A stretch of DNA of 64,000 nt from Haematococcus lacustris (Eukaryota; Chlorophyta; Chlorophyceae; Chlamydomonadales; Haematococcaceae), in the NCBI GenBank assembly GCA_030144725.1, contig JASKMD010000017.1, positions 9,900,308 through 9,964,307 on the forward strand, in the 5' to 3' direction. How positions within the stretch are numbered: position 1 is the first letter of the stretch; each line of letters starts with the position of its first letter. Shown piece by piece: positions 47,639 to 59,244 of the stretch. The notes under the pieces are model-generated. The model made no database searches. It was given only the letters and a program-made list of their open reading frames with translations, and was not told the DNA's origin. Position numbers and translations under genes: made by a program.

Positions 47639-50600
47639 GCAGCGGCAGCTCTGGCAAGGAGGTGTATAAGGAGGTGCTGGCGTACCTGCACAGCCCTGTA
47701 CGGCACAGGGGGGCAGTCCCCCGCCCCTGCCGCTGCCCCACCATCACCTGCCCCCCCTGCAGTCCCCGCTGCTGCTGCACCCCCCCGCTGCTGCCGACTG
47801 ATGCCACCAAGGGCATGACCAGCTGCACGTGGGCTGCCCGGCCTGCTGCTGATTGGGCTGCTAGTGGGGTGGAGGGGCGGGGCCAGGTCGCCCGACACCT
47901 CCAGGCTGCTCAGCTGGGGGCTAGGGCTGCGGGCATGGGGGGGGGGCCCAGGGGCATCCAGGCCGCCACCAGGGTGCCACTGGGCGTGCGGGGCTGAAGC
48001 GGGGGGAGGGGGGGCCAGGCCTGGTCCTCCTTGGCCCTCCCCCCCGCCTGCCTTGGATAGGCTGCGGCGGCGGAACGAGGGGGGGCGAGAGCTGGCTGGC
48101 ACCTGGGGGGCGTGAGCAGCCTGGGGGGTGGCAGGGGCTGGTGGGAAGGGGGCGGGGCCATGACCTGACCCATGGCCTGGCAGCAGGGCCTGCTGCCCCC
48201 CAGGGGTGCTGGTCAGGGTGGGGGCAGGGTCCGGGGCGGTGAGGGGGGAGGATGAGGGGAGGGAGCTCGGCGGCTGGGCCTGGGGCGGGCTGTCCACCTT
48301 GACGGGCAGGGGCCCCCTCAGCAGCAGCTCTGGCCCCCCTCCCCGCTCTCCATGCCCCTCCCCCCCTTCCCCCTCCCCCAACTCTCCTCCAGCTGGTGAG
48401 TGGGGGGGCAGGCCCTCAGGGGGTGGCTCCAAGGCCTCTGCCACGTCCTGCAGCAGTGTAGCACATCCACCCCAAACCTGAACCGCGGCACCAAGGGCAC
48501 TGCCGCAGCCAGGGCAGAAGGGGTGCGGCTGACAGGCGGTGAAGGGCCACAGGGGGAGCGGGGGGCGCAGCCACAGGCAGCAGGTGGGGAGGCTGAGCCC
48601 GCCCCCTGCAGCGGCTGCAGCAGGTCTGGGTGACAGCTGGGGGTTCCAGGGCCAGGGCCTGCCGGGGGGTCAGAACAAGCGGCTGGGGGGGTGAGAGAGG
48701 GAGTGAGGGGGTCGGGGGGTAGCCCAAGGTTTGGCCTGGCTGCTGTGGGGGTTGGGGGGGACGCTGACGGGGCAGTGCTAGGGGGCTGCCAGGGGAAGAA
48801 CAGGGGGGTGGGGGGCGCTGTCAGCAGCAGGCAGGCGCCAGTGGAGGACAAGCGGCGAGCCCCCTCCTGCTCATCAGCATCAAAGGCGGCCTGGATGTCC
48901 TGCAGGGAGGCAGGGAGGCAGGCTGGCAGGGTGAAAAAAAACCTGTGACCCCTGACCCCTGTCACCCCTGACCCCTGACCCCTGCTGCCGTGGCTCACCT
49001 GCCACACAGCCCCCTTGGACAGCTGCTGCCACACCCCCTTGGGCAGGGTGAGGGGCGGGGGTGGGGCCTGGTCGCCAGTGGCGTCAGGGTCGTCATGGGA
49101 GCAGGGGGAGCAGGGGGAGGAGGGGGAGGAGGGGGAGGAGGGGGAGGAGGGGCTGCACCAGGGGGGGGCTGCCAGGCCTGAGTCCCCTGCAGGGCCGAGG
49201 GCCAAGCCAGCAGCAAGGGGTCAGCATGACGGCCTCCTCCAGCAGCAGGCTGACCCAGCAACAGCCCATCCCAAACCCACTGCCCCGCTGCCCAGTGCTT
49301 GCATCACTACCGCCCCTGCTGCTCACAAGTTCTGAGTAGCGCCCCTACTGTGACTGTGACTGAGCCCTGCCTGCCAGGTTACAGTTTTTTCAGGTATTCC
49401 ATTTTCCTTATTCCACATTTAGAGTTGTAGTCTATGTCAGGGCTGAGGGGCCTTGCTTGAGCTTACGACTGTCCACTGAGCAGCAGCCCAGTCCTGACAT
49501 CTGCCTGCCAGTTCAGAGGTTACATCAGCGTCAGGGTCAGTATCAGGTCTGGGGGGAGGGCAGGTCAGGGTCCAGGTCAGGGGGTAGGGGTGCTCCAGCG
49601 CCCTGACCAGGAGAGGGGGGGGCCAGCGCCCCTGTGCACCCCCCATTGCAGCCACTGACCCAGGAGAGGAGGTCAGCTGGCTGGCGCAGGCACAGGAGGG
49701 TGCAGGCACTGCATCAGGCTCACCTGCTCCCCCGTGACCCTCTGCTGCTGAGGGGGAGGGGCCCTGCAGGCCGGCCAGGGTCTCAGCCAGCCCCTCCTCA
49801 CGGGCCCGGCCTAGCAGTACTGCCTGCATGCCTGCCTGCCCCTCAGCCAGCTCCACAGGGCTCAGCCCAGCTTCGTTCAGACGCCTACGGGTCAGCAGGG
49901 GCAGCGGGTTGAGCATGCTGACAACAGCAGCAGCTGTAGCAGCAGCAGCGCCACAGGGGGTGGGGAAGGGTTTGGCAGGCAGAAGCCCCAGCAGCCACAA
50001 CTGCTGCAACCCTGCTTGACTGAATGAACTTAGGTGCCCAGTGCATTGCCCAGTTCAGTCATGGCAGCAGCAGCAGACAGGGTGCCACAGGCAGCAGCAG
50101 CAGCAGCAAGGGCAGTGTGGCAGGCAGCAGTGCGGTTGCAGCACCCACCGCGCGTCTGCCCCCATGCTGAGCAGCAGCTGTGCCGTGTCCAGGTGACCGC
50201 CTGAGGCTGCGTAATGCAGCGCGGTGTCGCCGGCAACGTCAGCAGCGTGGATATCAGCGCCCAGATCCAGCAGCAGCGCCACCATGCAGCCCTCACCCCA
50301 GGCAGCAGCATGCAGCAGGGGGGGTCCCTGAGGCACACCAGGGGCATTGGGGAGGAGGACCAGGGTTGGGCTGAGCTGAGCAGCTGGGCGGGCTTGGACT
50401 CTGATGGGTCTTAGCGTTGTCTAAGGATGATGGCGCCATGATATGCTACAGGTGTGGAGGGGCCCGGGGAGGTGGGGCTCTGACATCCGTGCCCGGCCCC
50501 GCCCCGCCCCGCCCCGCCCCGCCCCGCCCCGCCCCGCCCCGCCCCGCCCCGCCCCGCCCCGCCCCGCCCCGCCCCGCCCCGCCCCGCCCTGCCAAGCATT

Positions 50601-51247
50601 GCAGGATTGCCAAAGCATGACGCACCGCCGTGGCGTGCCCAAGGTTTGGGTCCGCTCCCGCGCCCAGCAGCAGGCGCACCATGTCCATGCTGTTGAGCAT
50701 GACAGCCTCGTGCAGGGGGCAGCGGCCGGTCACCAGGTGCCGCTGGTTCAGCCCTGGCGGGGGGCAGGGGGAGGGGGGCAGGGGGGAGGGTCAACAGAGG
50801 GAGGGGGGAAAGAAGACACAGGAGATGGTGGCCTGCCTCGCCCCTACCTCGCCCCTGCCTCGCCCGCCCCTCCCGCCTGCCCCTCTTGCCTGCCACGCTG
50901 CCCCCTGGCTGCCTCAGTGCCAGCAGTGCGTCCCGCAGCTTGCCAGTGTCCTTGGAGCGCACTGCGTCCACCAGCATCTGCACTGGCACCACACGCCCAC
51001 TGGGCGGCCGGGTGAGCGAGCCAGGCGCTGGTGAAGGCCCCAAACCCGAGCTTGGAGCAGGCTGCTGGGCAGGGGTGGAGATGAGTTGCAGTGGCTTGGA
51101 GTGCTGGGGTGGTGGTGGCAGAGGGAGGGGCTGTGGAGTGGGGTCGAGCCGTAAGGCAGGTGGGGGAGGGAGGGGCCCAGGGGCAGGGGCCGGGAGGGGT
51201 GATGCTGGGACCTGGCTGGATTGTGAGGACCCTTGCGGCTGGGGGCC

Positions 51248-51283
<36 letters not shown>

Positions 51284-51811
51284 GACCTGGTGCTGGTGCT
51301 CCTGCTGCTGTACAGGCCCAGGTGCTGCTTCAGCTGGAGTGGCAATGTCAGTATGAGCCGCACCAGGTGCAGCGGGCACCGCGGCTGACAGCGCGCTGAG
51401 TGCGTGCATGAGGTGGTTGGGTCTCCAGCTTGGCCCTATCCTGCCAGCTGCTGTGGCAACAGAGCCAGGAGCAGCAGCTGGGCATGCCGCACCAAAGGGA
51501 GAAGTGGCTGGGGCAGTGTTTGGAGCTGGGGCAGCCGAAGCCATGTTGCTCAGGTGCATGGCTGAGCCAGTTGGGCTGCGCAGGGCTGGGGGGTGGAGAG
51601 GGGTGCGGGCAGGGCTGCTTGGTGCCAGGGGCAGCAGGGGGGGGCGCTGAGCTGGGCTGCCCACCCTGCTGGGGCTGGGGGAGAAGGTGGAGGCGTGGGT
51701 GGTGGCTGGGCTGGCCTGTGAGCTCCCTGCGGGGTGAGGGCCAGGCAGCACGGGGTGGGGCCAGGGCAGCAGCAGGGGCAGCAGCTGGGGGGCAGTAGCT
51801 GGTCGTAGCAG

Positions 51812-51864
<53 letters not shown>

Positions 51865-53943
51865 CTGTGAGGGGCAGGAAGGGGTAGGGGCAGGCAGTGG
51901 GTCGTGAGCAGCAGGCGGTGTGGCGGAGGTGTGGCAGGCGGGCAGGGTGTGCAGCACCAGGCAGCACCTGGCGTGGAGCTGGCTGGGGGGCTGGCCTGCC
52001 CTGCCTCCTGACCATGGCCCTCAGTGACAAGGGACCGGCGGCGCGTGCGCACTGGAGGAGGAGGCAGCCCGCCCCAGCCCCCGCTGCCCACGCCAGGGGC
52101 TGCCAGGGGGGGCTTGGGCCGCAGCCCTTGGCCCAGCCTTGGCGACCCTGAGGTGTGACCCCTGGGAGTGTGACTGCCTGGTGTGACGCCCTGGATGACC
52201 AGGCCAAACTCATGGCCTGGGCCCGCAGGGGTGGGGCTGCTGCAGTCTCGGCTGGGCAGGGCAAGCGGACTGAGCAGCGCAGGGCTGGAGGGAATGTGGC
52301 GCAAGTGTGACGAGGGCGATGGTGTGATGTGAGATGTGGGGTGTGAGGTGAGGTGTGATGAGGTGTGAGGGGGGGAGCCCGTCAGGCCAGGGCCAGCTGC
52401 ACTGCCCAGCTGACCCTGGCGTGGCAGCAGTGAGGTGGTGATGCGTGTGGCACCCGGGCCAGGGGGGCTGGACACGTTTGCCAGGCGGTGCTGGAGAGAG
52501 AGCTGTGGCGGGCTGTGTGGCACAGCAGCAGATGCCACTCCCCCACAGCTGAGCGTGCGGGATGGGCTGGGAGGGCCCCCCGCCACTGCTGCTGCTGCTG
52601 CTGCTGCTGCTGGCGTGTCCCCCAGGCTTAACTGTTGAGCACGGTCAGGGGGCGCGTCAGCTGCCCGGGGCGAACCCCAGCACCGCACCCTGCCCCGGCT
52701 GCTCCCGCCCGCTGTGCTGCTCCCACCCCCCACCCCCCCGCCCCCTGCACTGCCGCCGCCTGCCCCTATCCCGCTGCTTCCAGCTCCCACAGGTGGGGAG
52801 TGGCGGGGCACAAAGCGCAGGTTGGCGCTGTGGGGGCGTACGTTGCCAAGGGTGGTGTGGGTGTGGGTGGCTGGAAGGCTGGGGGCCCCATGGGGTGGGT
52901 CAGGGCCTGACGGCTGCAGTAGGTGACGCCAGCTGTCGTGGCTGGGGGGCAGGCTGGCAGGGTGCAGTGCTGAAGGATGTGGGGTGAGCTGCTGCAGCCG
53001 GCTGGTCTGGGAGTCTGGCGCTGACACTGTACGCCGGGAGGACAGCCCTGCGCCAGGCAGCTGTTGCAGATTAGAAACAGGGGCAGGGGCAGGGGCAGGG
53101 GCAGGGGCAGGGGCAGGGGCAGGGGCAGGGGCAGGGGCAGGGGCAGGGGCAGGGGCAGGGGCAGGGGCAGGGGCAGGGGCAGGGGCAGGGGCAGGGGCAG
53201 GGGCAGGGGCAGGGGCAGGGGCAGGGGCAGCAACGCAGTTGAACACGTACCTAGCCTGTTCCTGTTTCCTTTGTCAGCACCTGGCCCTGCCTGAGTCCCA
53301 GTCCTTGCCTTGCCTCTGGGCCTGCCCCTGCATGCTCGCACTGCGCAGCCAGATGTTTCTGCCCTGGCCCTCTGCACCTACTGTCAGGGCAAGCGGCCTT
53401 GTCCTCGCCACCACAGCCCCTGAGGTGCAGTATGGACATGGGCAGCTGCCGCTCCTGTCCCAGCGTGCAGGTTTGTTTAGCGCTGGGCGACGGCGGCAGA
53501 GCAGGCAGGGCGCCCGCGTTGCTGGGGGCATGGCTTTGCCCCGGGCGCCTGCTGCTGGGAGACACGGCCCCATGAACTGCCTGGCTGGGCGTGTGCAGGC
53601 GCAGAGACTGCATCTGTGAGCAGGCATGTCAACCTTGTGCAAAACATCACGCAAGGCATGCTGACCGGCAGAACGGGTGATGGCTGTTGGTGCTGACCTT
53701 GACGAGGCAGCTGTCTTCATTGTTTATTTCGGCCACGGCAGCAGCATAGATGTCTGAAGGCCTGCATGGTCGAGGAGGGGTGGATAAGGGCGAGATGTTT
53801 GCAGCACTATTGAAATGGCTGTGTTGTACCTCATTGAGCCGGAGGTGCGTTTTGCTGCCGGTGGGGCCATCAGCGGGCAGCCCACCAAAGAAAAATCGAA
53901 CGGCGTTCGTGACATCAGATGGACTGCTGCTGCTTGCGAGCAT
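43807..53943 (-). CDS. Ankyrin-repeat MAP3K-type protein kinase
   Basis: Large signalling kinase. The kinase exons are firm and in phase: 47266 (end of preceding exon), 46758-46623, 46483-46344, 45893-45785, 45300-45191, 44595-44503, 44333-44175 and 44013-43807. They read [19 protein letters not shown] (ATP lysine), [82 protein letters not shown] and [13 protein letters not shown], the MEKK/ANP signature. Upstream are low-complexity exons (47515-49205; includes [17 protein letters not shown]) and ankyrin repeats: about 50733-50640 ([28 protein letters not shown]), 50314-50150 ([35 protein letters not shown]) and 49890-49750 ([13 protein letters not shown]), phase-consistent with each other. 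A likely first exon is 53943-53698 ([21 protein letters not shown]). The N-terminal exon chain and the bridge from ankyrin to kinase are inferred from order, strand and open frames; two separate genes cannot be excluded. Confidence 0.65.
44840..45100. repeat. Degenerate GGCTTAG/GCTTGGCT repeat in a kinase intron
   Basis: Irregular short repeats (AGGCTTAGCTAGGCTTGGC and variants) fill most of the intron between the HRDLK exon and the preceding one. No function seen. Confidence 0.7.
47534..47649. repeat. CAG/CTG trinucleotide tract
   Basis: About 38 CAG units with a few CGG interruptions, within the linker region of the kinase gene. On the gene's strand it reads CTG/TGC/GCT; the frame that stays open longest gives poly-Ala. 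Whether it is exon or intron is not certain. Confidence 0.95.
50495..50588. repeat. (CCCCG)n pentanucleotide tract, ~19 copies, in an ankyrin-region intron
   Basis: Perfect CCCCG repeats between two ankyrin exons of the kinase gene. The transcribed sense strand is GGGGC-rich. Confidence 0.98.
51810..51862. repeat. CAG/CTG trinucleotide tract
   Basis: About 17 uninterrupted CAG units in the N-terminal low-complexity part of the kinase gene. Shorter CTG tracts occur at 51250-51290 and 52585-52612. Confidence 0.95.
53080..53230. repeat. (GGGGCA)n hexanucleotide tract, 25 copies
   Basis: Perfect 6-bp repeat. On the minus strand it could encode Ala-Pro repeats, but a good donor (TAG then GTACGTG at 53249) and a possible acceptor near 53060 place it more plausibly in an intron of the kinase gene. 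Confidence 0.97.
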
Positions 53944-55412
53944 CAGGGGCTATCAAAGCATGCACTTCGCGATACGAGCAGTGGCCTCGATCAACCGGCT
54001 CATGCACTTCTGCACGTACTTTTGAAACCTATACAAAACTGCTATATGTGTTCCAGACCAACAAAACTTGTCCAACAAGGAACAACATGTTTGCCTGTGG
54101 GTAATCTCACTCAGCTACTACAAACAAGTTGTAGCATCCTCGGTCGCACCCTTAATGACTACCAACCCCACGCCGGTCAGCTGTGACACGTCCTGAGGAA
54201 ATTTAAATATTTTTCGCATATCACGTACAGGCCATCCCAGCATGTAAGACTTGCACCGCTGGGCTCAGCTCGTCGCTGTTAGCTCCCTGCCGGATGTCCA
54301 CCTCCGCCTGCCAAGAATCTGGACCAAGCGTAGCCTAGAGAACTGTCCAGTCGACGGAGTGCGGTACAATAGACCCCATGCGCATCGCAAAGCTTCTAAT
54401 CGCTTGAGCGCTGACTTTCGTGCCCCTTGCAAGTGGAGCGACCGACGATGCCAGTGAGAACATTGGCTCTTGTCTCGCTGCGTAGCTGCCAAAATGAACG
54501 CGTGGGACTCATAAACTGTGGACCCGACTGCGACCATGCAGAACTGCTGCAAACCCGGCCCCCGGTCCAGCCACAGCGAATTTGAGGCTGAAAACATACC
54601 TGTAGGCTCGTCATGGCACAAGGTACGCAATAGATTAGGTTGCATGACGATGCACTAAGTGTGTGCATCTTGGCAGGGAATAGTACCACATCACACATGA
54701 TGTGGTGTCACATGGCACATGTGTAACATTTAGGCCTGAAACTTGTGTGGTGATGTGACAGTGCTCATAGCAACCCCTTGCCGCAGTTTCATCTAAAGGT
54801 AATATTGCAGGCAATTACAGCATAGTTTCAACCGCAGACTCCATTGTTATGGATGATGTCGTTGTCCATGCCTACGTTCCCACATCCTCTTAAAGGCCGG
54901 TCCGTGCTGCTTCATCACCTTGTTCATCTGCTTGCTGGCTGATGCGTGCGTAGTTCTCAACAGCTAGAGCATGACAGGTGTAGCATGGCTTTGTGATTGC
55001 GAGGAAGGTGGTAGCGGTGTAGAGCAGCAACCAACAAGGAGCCAGCAAGGAGTCAGCAAGGCATGACATGAAGCAAAACTGTAAGTGGCCAGCCCCTGCA
55101 TATAAGTGGTCCCCAGCCTTATTGCAAGGATGCCTCTTGCTGGCTGCAGGTCTGATGGAAACACTCCCGCCCCCTCGGCCCCCTTCTCCCTTCCCCCTTC
55201 CCTGCCCCATCCCACCACCACCACTTCTGCCTACCTACCCTCCTCCCCTCTCCTCCCCCCTACCCCACGGCACCCAGCAGCCCTTGGCGTAACAGCCTGG
55301 AGCAGGCAGCCTGGAGCGGGCAGCCTGGAGCGGGCAGCCTAGAGCAGGCAGCATGGAGCGGGCGCTTGTAGTTATCGCCAACCCAGCTCACTCCCACACA
55401 CCACAATGCCAT
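53944..55412. other. Repeat-derived gap
   Basis: Apart from the inverted-repeat arm at 54420-54916 and a short array of CCTGGAGCGGGCAG units at 55297-55352, nothing coding was recognised. A polypyrimidine block lies at 55165-55270. Confidence 0.4.
54420..54916 (-). repeat. 0.5-kb inverted repeat, arm 1
   Basis: Diverged reverse-complement match of 56430-56990. The shared blocks are the start AAAGGCCGGTCCGTGCTGC, the central CATGGCACATGTGTAAC and a peptide-like stretch GWTGGRVCSS readable in both. The arms are separated by about 1.5 kb that contains a CACTA end. Confidence 0.7.
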
Positions 55413-55956
55413 CTGGAGCTTTGGAGCAGTTTGGAACAGCTTTGGAGCTACTCAGCAACAGCCACTCATGGGCAAAAGCCAATTGGTTGAGGGCAGCTTT
55501 AAGCAGCTGTGAGCAGCTGGGTGCAGCATTGCGTACGTTGAAACACACAGGAGTTTGCTGTAGCCTTGTGATTGTGCCTTGTCACATACAATCTAGGCTG
55601 GGAGATGCCGATGCTAGTTTTACCATGTCGTTTATCTGCTGGTTCAACATGTGACAGCGGGTTACACGCGCAGTGTAACTTGTTAAACTACGTCGTCGTT
55701 CACCTCGCCTAAATCGAGTTTAGCGGGAGTTCAACTACGAGTTAAACTGGTTGCCATGGTTGCCTAGTTGCCATGGTAAACCTGGTTTGATGAGCCCCTC
55801 AGTAAACCACGGCCTAACTCAGTTTAACCCCGAGTTTAATTTCTAACCTAGGAGGTTAACTCAGAATTGAACTCAGAATTGAACGTCGTTCACCGAGCAG
55901 TTTAGGCAGTTTAAAGCCTAAACTAGTCGTTTAACTCATGTACCCCTGGTGTAGGG
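55413..55956 (-). mobile_element. Solo CACTA element end, inverted
   Basis: Matches in reverse the first about 460 bp of the CACTA element at 31937, including subterminal GTTTAAC motifs, and ends with the full terminal repeat (GTACCCCTGGTGTAGGG at 55940-55956). The other terminus is absent, so this is a truncated or strongly deleted copy. It shows that the family has moved more than once in this region. Confidence 0.85.
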
Positions 55957-56402
55957 CCAGCCCCACACCCTACACTCCTGCCCCCCCCCCACCCACCACC
56001 CCTGTTGCTGCTGCTGCTGTTGTTGCCCGGCGCTGCGCCAAGTGGCTGAGAGCGAGTGGGGGATAATGCCCACTGCCCCAGCCCCACACCCTGCCCTCCT
56101 GTCCCCCCCCCACCACCACCCCTGCTGCTGCTGTTGTTGCACGGTGAGTGTGGGCAAATGCTAGCCTCCACCTTTAACCGTTGCACACACTTATAGTGGG
56201 CCACAAGGGGGAGGCGCATTGCCTCACACCCAACTCGGAGTGTGTTGTCCACAAGGGTGGTTGGCCCTAGGGCATCACCACGCGCTGGGCCGCTAAGTTT
56301 AGAAGTACCACGTACTTCCCATATAGCGTCTGTCCCCTCCATTAGGTGCCACGCATAAATCTGTCCATGTTTCCCCCAGTCGACACCGTGCAAAGAACGC
56401 AT
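55957..56402 (-). other. Open frame beside the solo CACTA end, unrecognised
   Basis: A minus-strand frame (56402 downwards) reads MRSLHGVDWGKHGQIYAWHL, then LVAHYKCVQRLKVEASICP, then a Gly/Ser low-complexity tail that runs into the CACTA terminus. The first 95 residues have ordinary composition and could be a remnant of a retroelement interrupted by the CACTA end, but I recognise no domain. Confidence 0.3.
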
Positions 56403-56429
56403 CGGCCTAACTTCATCACAATGCCCTGA

Positions 56430-56990
56430 AGCAGCACGGACCGGCCTTTATGGGGATGTGGGAACGTAGGCATGGACCTGCAGAGCACACACAGCAAGTG
56501 ATGCATGGGATGTATTGTTGGGCAATGACATCATCCATGGCATTGCAGTCTGCGGTTATAACTATGCTGTAATTGCCTGCAATTTTACCTTTGAATGAAA
56601 TCACGGCAGGGAGTTGATATAAGCACTGTCAGCACACCACACAAGTTTCAGGCCTACTGGTTACACATGTGCCATGTGACACCTCGTAGTGTGTGACATG
56701 ATATGAATCCCTGCCATTGTTCACTCACTAAAAGCATTGTGGTGCAGCGTAACCCATCGCGTACCTTATGCCAAAGTGGAGCTGACTGTGAAGTTTCAAT
56801 TCAGAACTCGCCCAGGCTGGACCGGGGGGCGGGTTTGCAGCAGCCCTGCATGGTCGCGGTCGGGGCCACGGTTAGTTAAGCTCACGCGCTCATTTCTGCA
56901 GCTACGCATCGGAACAAGAGCGAAATGTTCTTACTGTCAGCTAACCCAGCAAGACGGCCGACGACATGTGTTCGGCAAAAGGTCACAACT
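56430..56990 (+). repeat. 0.5-kb inverted repeat, arm 2
   Basis: Counterpart of 54420-54916 in opposite orientation, at moderate divergence. Confidence 0.7.
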
Positions 56991-58780
56991 CGAGCACGGG
57001 GCTACGTGGGGCTCACCACAGCGCTTCTAACCTTCCAGCTATGACCCAAAAAAGCTTTGCTTCAAGGGGTCCACTTTGGCGGGCGCAAGGAATAATCAAG
57101 GGACAGCCCTGACTAGACCTATGCAGCAAGCGGGTGCAAAAATCGCGGCACGAGGTGGCCTGGTTGGCCCATGCTGGCCCATTCGAACGTTTTCTCACGG
57201 GTGTCACAGCTGACTTGCATGCTCCTAATCAAAGATGTCAAGCTCCTCAGCTGCAGCGGCCGGAGCAGCCTATGTGCAATGTACAAGCCTTGTAGCATGC
57301 GATGCTAAGGTTGCTATTGCTATTGCTTTAGCAAAAGGGGTCAGCAAATTCGAAATGCTCGGCGGTTGGGTCCGACGGTTGGGTCGCCACGGGTCGTCCA
57401 TTTGCGCTGCTGAGACGCTCCCCAAGCAGCTACAGGTGTGCAGGAGAACAGTGTGGGGTCAGACCGCGCATCGCGCTAGCCACTTTTGCACACGGCCGAA
57501 AAGTGCAGCGGTCGAGAGCAAATGGGATTCTAGAAACATGGGAACAGGGCCCATAGCTTGTTGTTGATGCGCAATTGACTTTGGTTCGGTTTTGGCTTGA
57601 TCATATTTCATCATATTCTCTGGCTTGATCATATTGGGTCATATCTTAAAGATTTTTTCGGGCGCGCCTTAACGCCCATATAATTATAGCTGGCTCGGAT
57701 TCTACAAAAAGCTATAATTATATGCTGTAAGACTATAATTATATCTTTTTATAGAATCACGATTGTGTTCACGAGTCCTATGCATCCTCAGCACGGCGCT
57801 GAGACTGTGCCTGTCATGCTGCTGGAGGCCTGCTACTGGAGGCCTGCTACTGGCTGCTGTTGTAGAGCTAGTACATGCTGCTGAAGAAGGTACAGGTCCA
57901 ACTCATCACAACATACCACAGCAACCAAGCCACGGCATGTGGTGACCAAGCCACAGTGGTCGGCACCCAGTAAAACAAAACAAAAAAAGGACGCATGCGA
58001 ACATTGACGCGACAGCATACCTGCTGCAGTGCGCAGTAATAGGGGCAAGGAGCTCTTCTTGCGGGGAGAATATAAGGGCGCGTCTCTAGCGTCGTGTCGT
58101 CCGAGCTGTCGCGGTACACCCCGTGGCAGCAACAGGAGCCGGTCACACGCGCCAGGTACAGCCTAACAGCGTTCATTGGGGCCCTAAGGCTAAGCCCTGG
58201 CCGACTATTACAGTGCCCGCGCTCCAGTGCCCTTGCGGCCGGTCCAGTGTCAACACCAAGTTCAACAATCCAGCGTCGCCATTAACCATTTCATATTCGG
58301 TCTCAAGCCGCGTAAACGACTCGGCTACGACTCGTTGATTACTGCGACTTCAGACGAGGTCTCGGTCGTTACTTTCCCGTAAGAGCTTGACCTCCGACAT
58401 ATATACTATACGTACAATCGTAACGTAAATCAAAGGTAAATGTACTATGTACCGTACTCTCTCTTTCAACTCTTTTTTTCTTTTTTTTTTGCCTCGCGAA
58501 GTCGCGAACGAGTAAACAATGTGATTTTTGGCTGAATCGCGAAGTGGTCAAACAATTATCTGACCTGCGTGAATGGTGTTGCGATGGACCGCTTCGTGGT
58601 CCGTGGCATCAGTGCCGACGACGCAGCCGAAAATCTGCTACGCCAGGTTGACCAACACGAAGATGGCCCTTGCACAGTGGCTGTGACTTGGTGATCGGGT
58701 GGTTTGACTTGGGGACCTGTGCAGAAAGTGTCCACGGAGGACACCCACGTTGTCCCCCACGAATCAAAAGGGAGAGTACG
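56991..58780. other. Gap with an AT-rich palindromic patch
   Basis: No gene recognised. The patch 57676-57745 is AT-rich with three copies of CTATAATTATA in both orientations (TATAATTATAGC ... GCTATAATTATA), unusual for this GC-rich DNA. TTTGGCTTGATCATATT units repeat at 57590-57650. Short open frames (57235-57567, 58123-58338) lack recognisable domains. Confidence 0.4.
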
Positions 58781-59244
58781 GACCTTTTTCTGAAAACACG
58801 TTAAATTCAAAGATAGTTTGAACCTTCTTGTGAAATTTGCCGGGGTTGGGCAGCAGCTTAGCGACCGCCAACCGCACTACGTGCTACGTCGTAGTGCGCT
58901 TCAGATTCGGTGCCCCCAAGGAGGCGTTGAGGCGCGGTAGGTTGCTAACACACTTTTTTAAGTTACTTGTAACTACTTCGATTATCTACGAGGACCCCCG
59001 CACGTGGGCACCGAAGGACGTAGATAAATACAGTAATCCTTGCTCGTAGATAAATCCAGTAATTTTAAAAAGTGTGTGCGCAAGCTACTGCGCCTCAACG
59101 CCTCCTTGGTGGCCCTGAACCTGAAGCGCACTTCGACGAGGCACGTAGTGCGGTTGGCGGTCGCTGAGCTGCTGCCCAATCCCGGCAAATGTCATAAGAA
59201 GGTTCAAACTATCTTTGAATTTGGCGTTGTTTCAGAAAAAGGTC
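58781..59244. repeat. Foldback element: ~180-bp inverted arms, ~100-bp spacer
   Basis: The arm 58781-58961 is complementary to 59065-59244 over nearly its whole length with scattered mismatches (outer ends GACCTTTTTCTGA and TCAGAAAAAGGTC, inner ends AACACACTTTTT and AAAAAGTGTGT). The spacer contains two GTAGATAAA repeats. Either strand would fold into a long hairpin. Each arm can be read as a similar 60-residue peptide, but only as a by-product of the symmetry. Confidence 0.9.

Noticed and set aside
47466..47828. Leu-rich frame that looks like a membrane protein
   Set aside because: It is the CTG reading of a trinucleotide tract, not a hydrophobic domain.
53064..53294. Arg-Gly repeat frame resembling an RGG-box RNA-binding protein
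   Set aside because: Produced by the (GGGGCA)n hexamer on the non-coding strand; no domain on either side.
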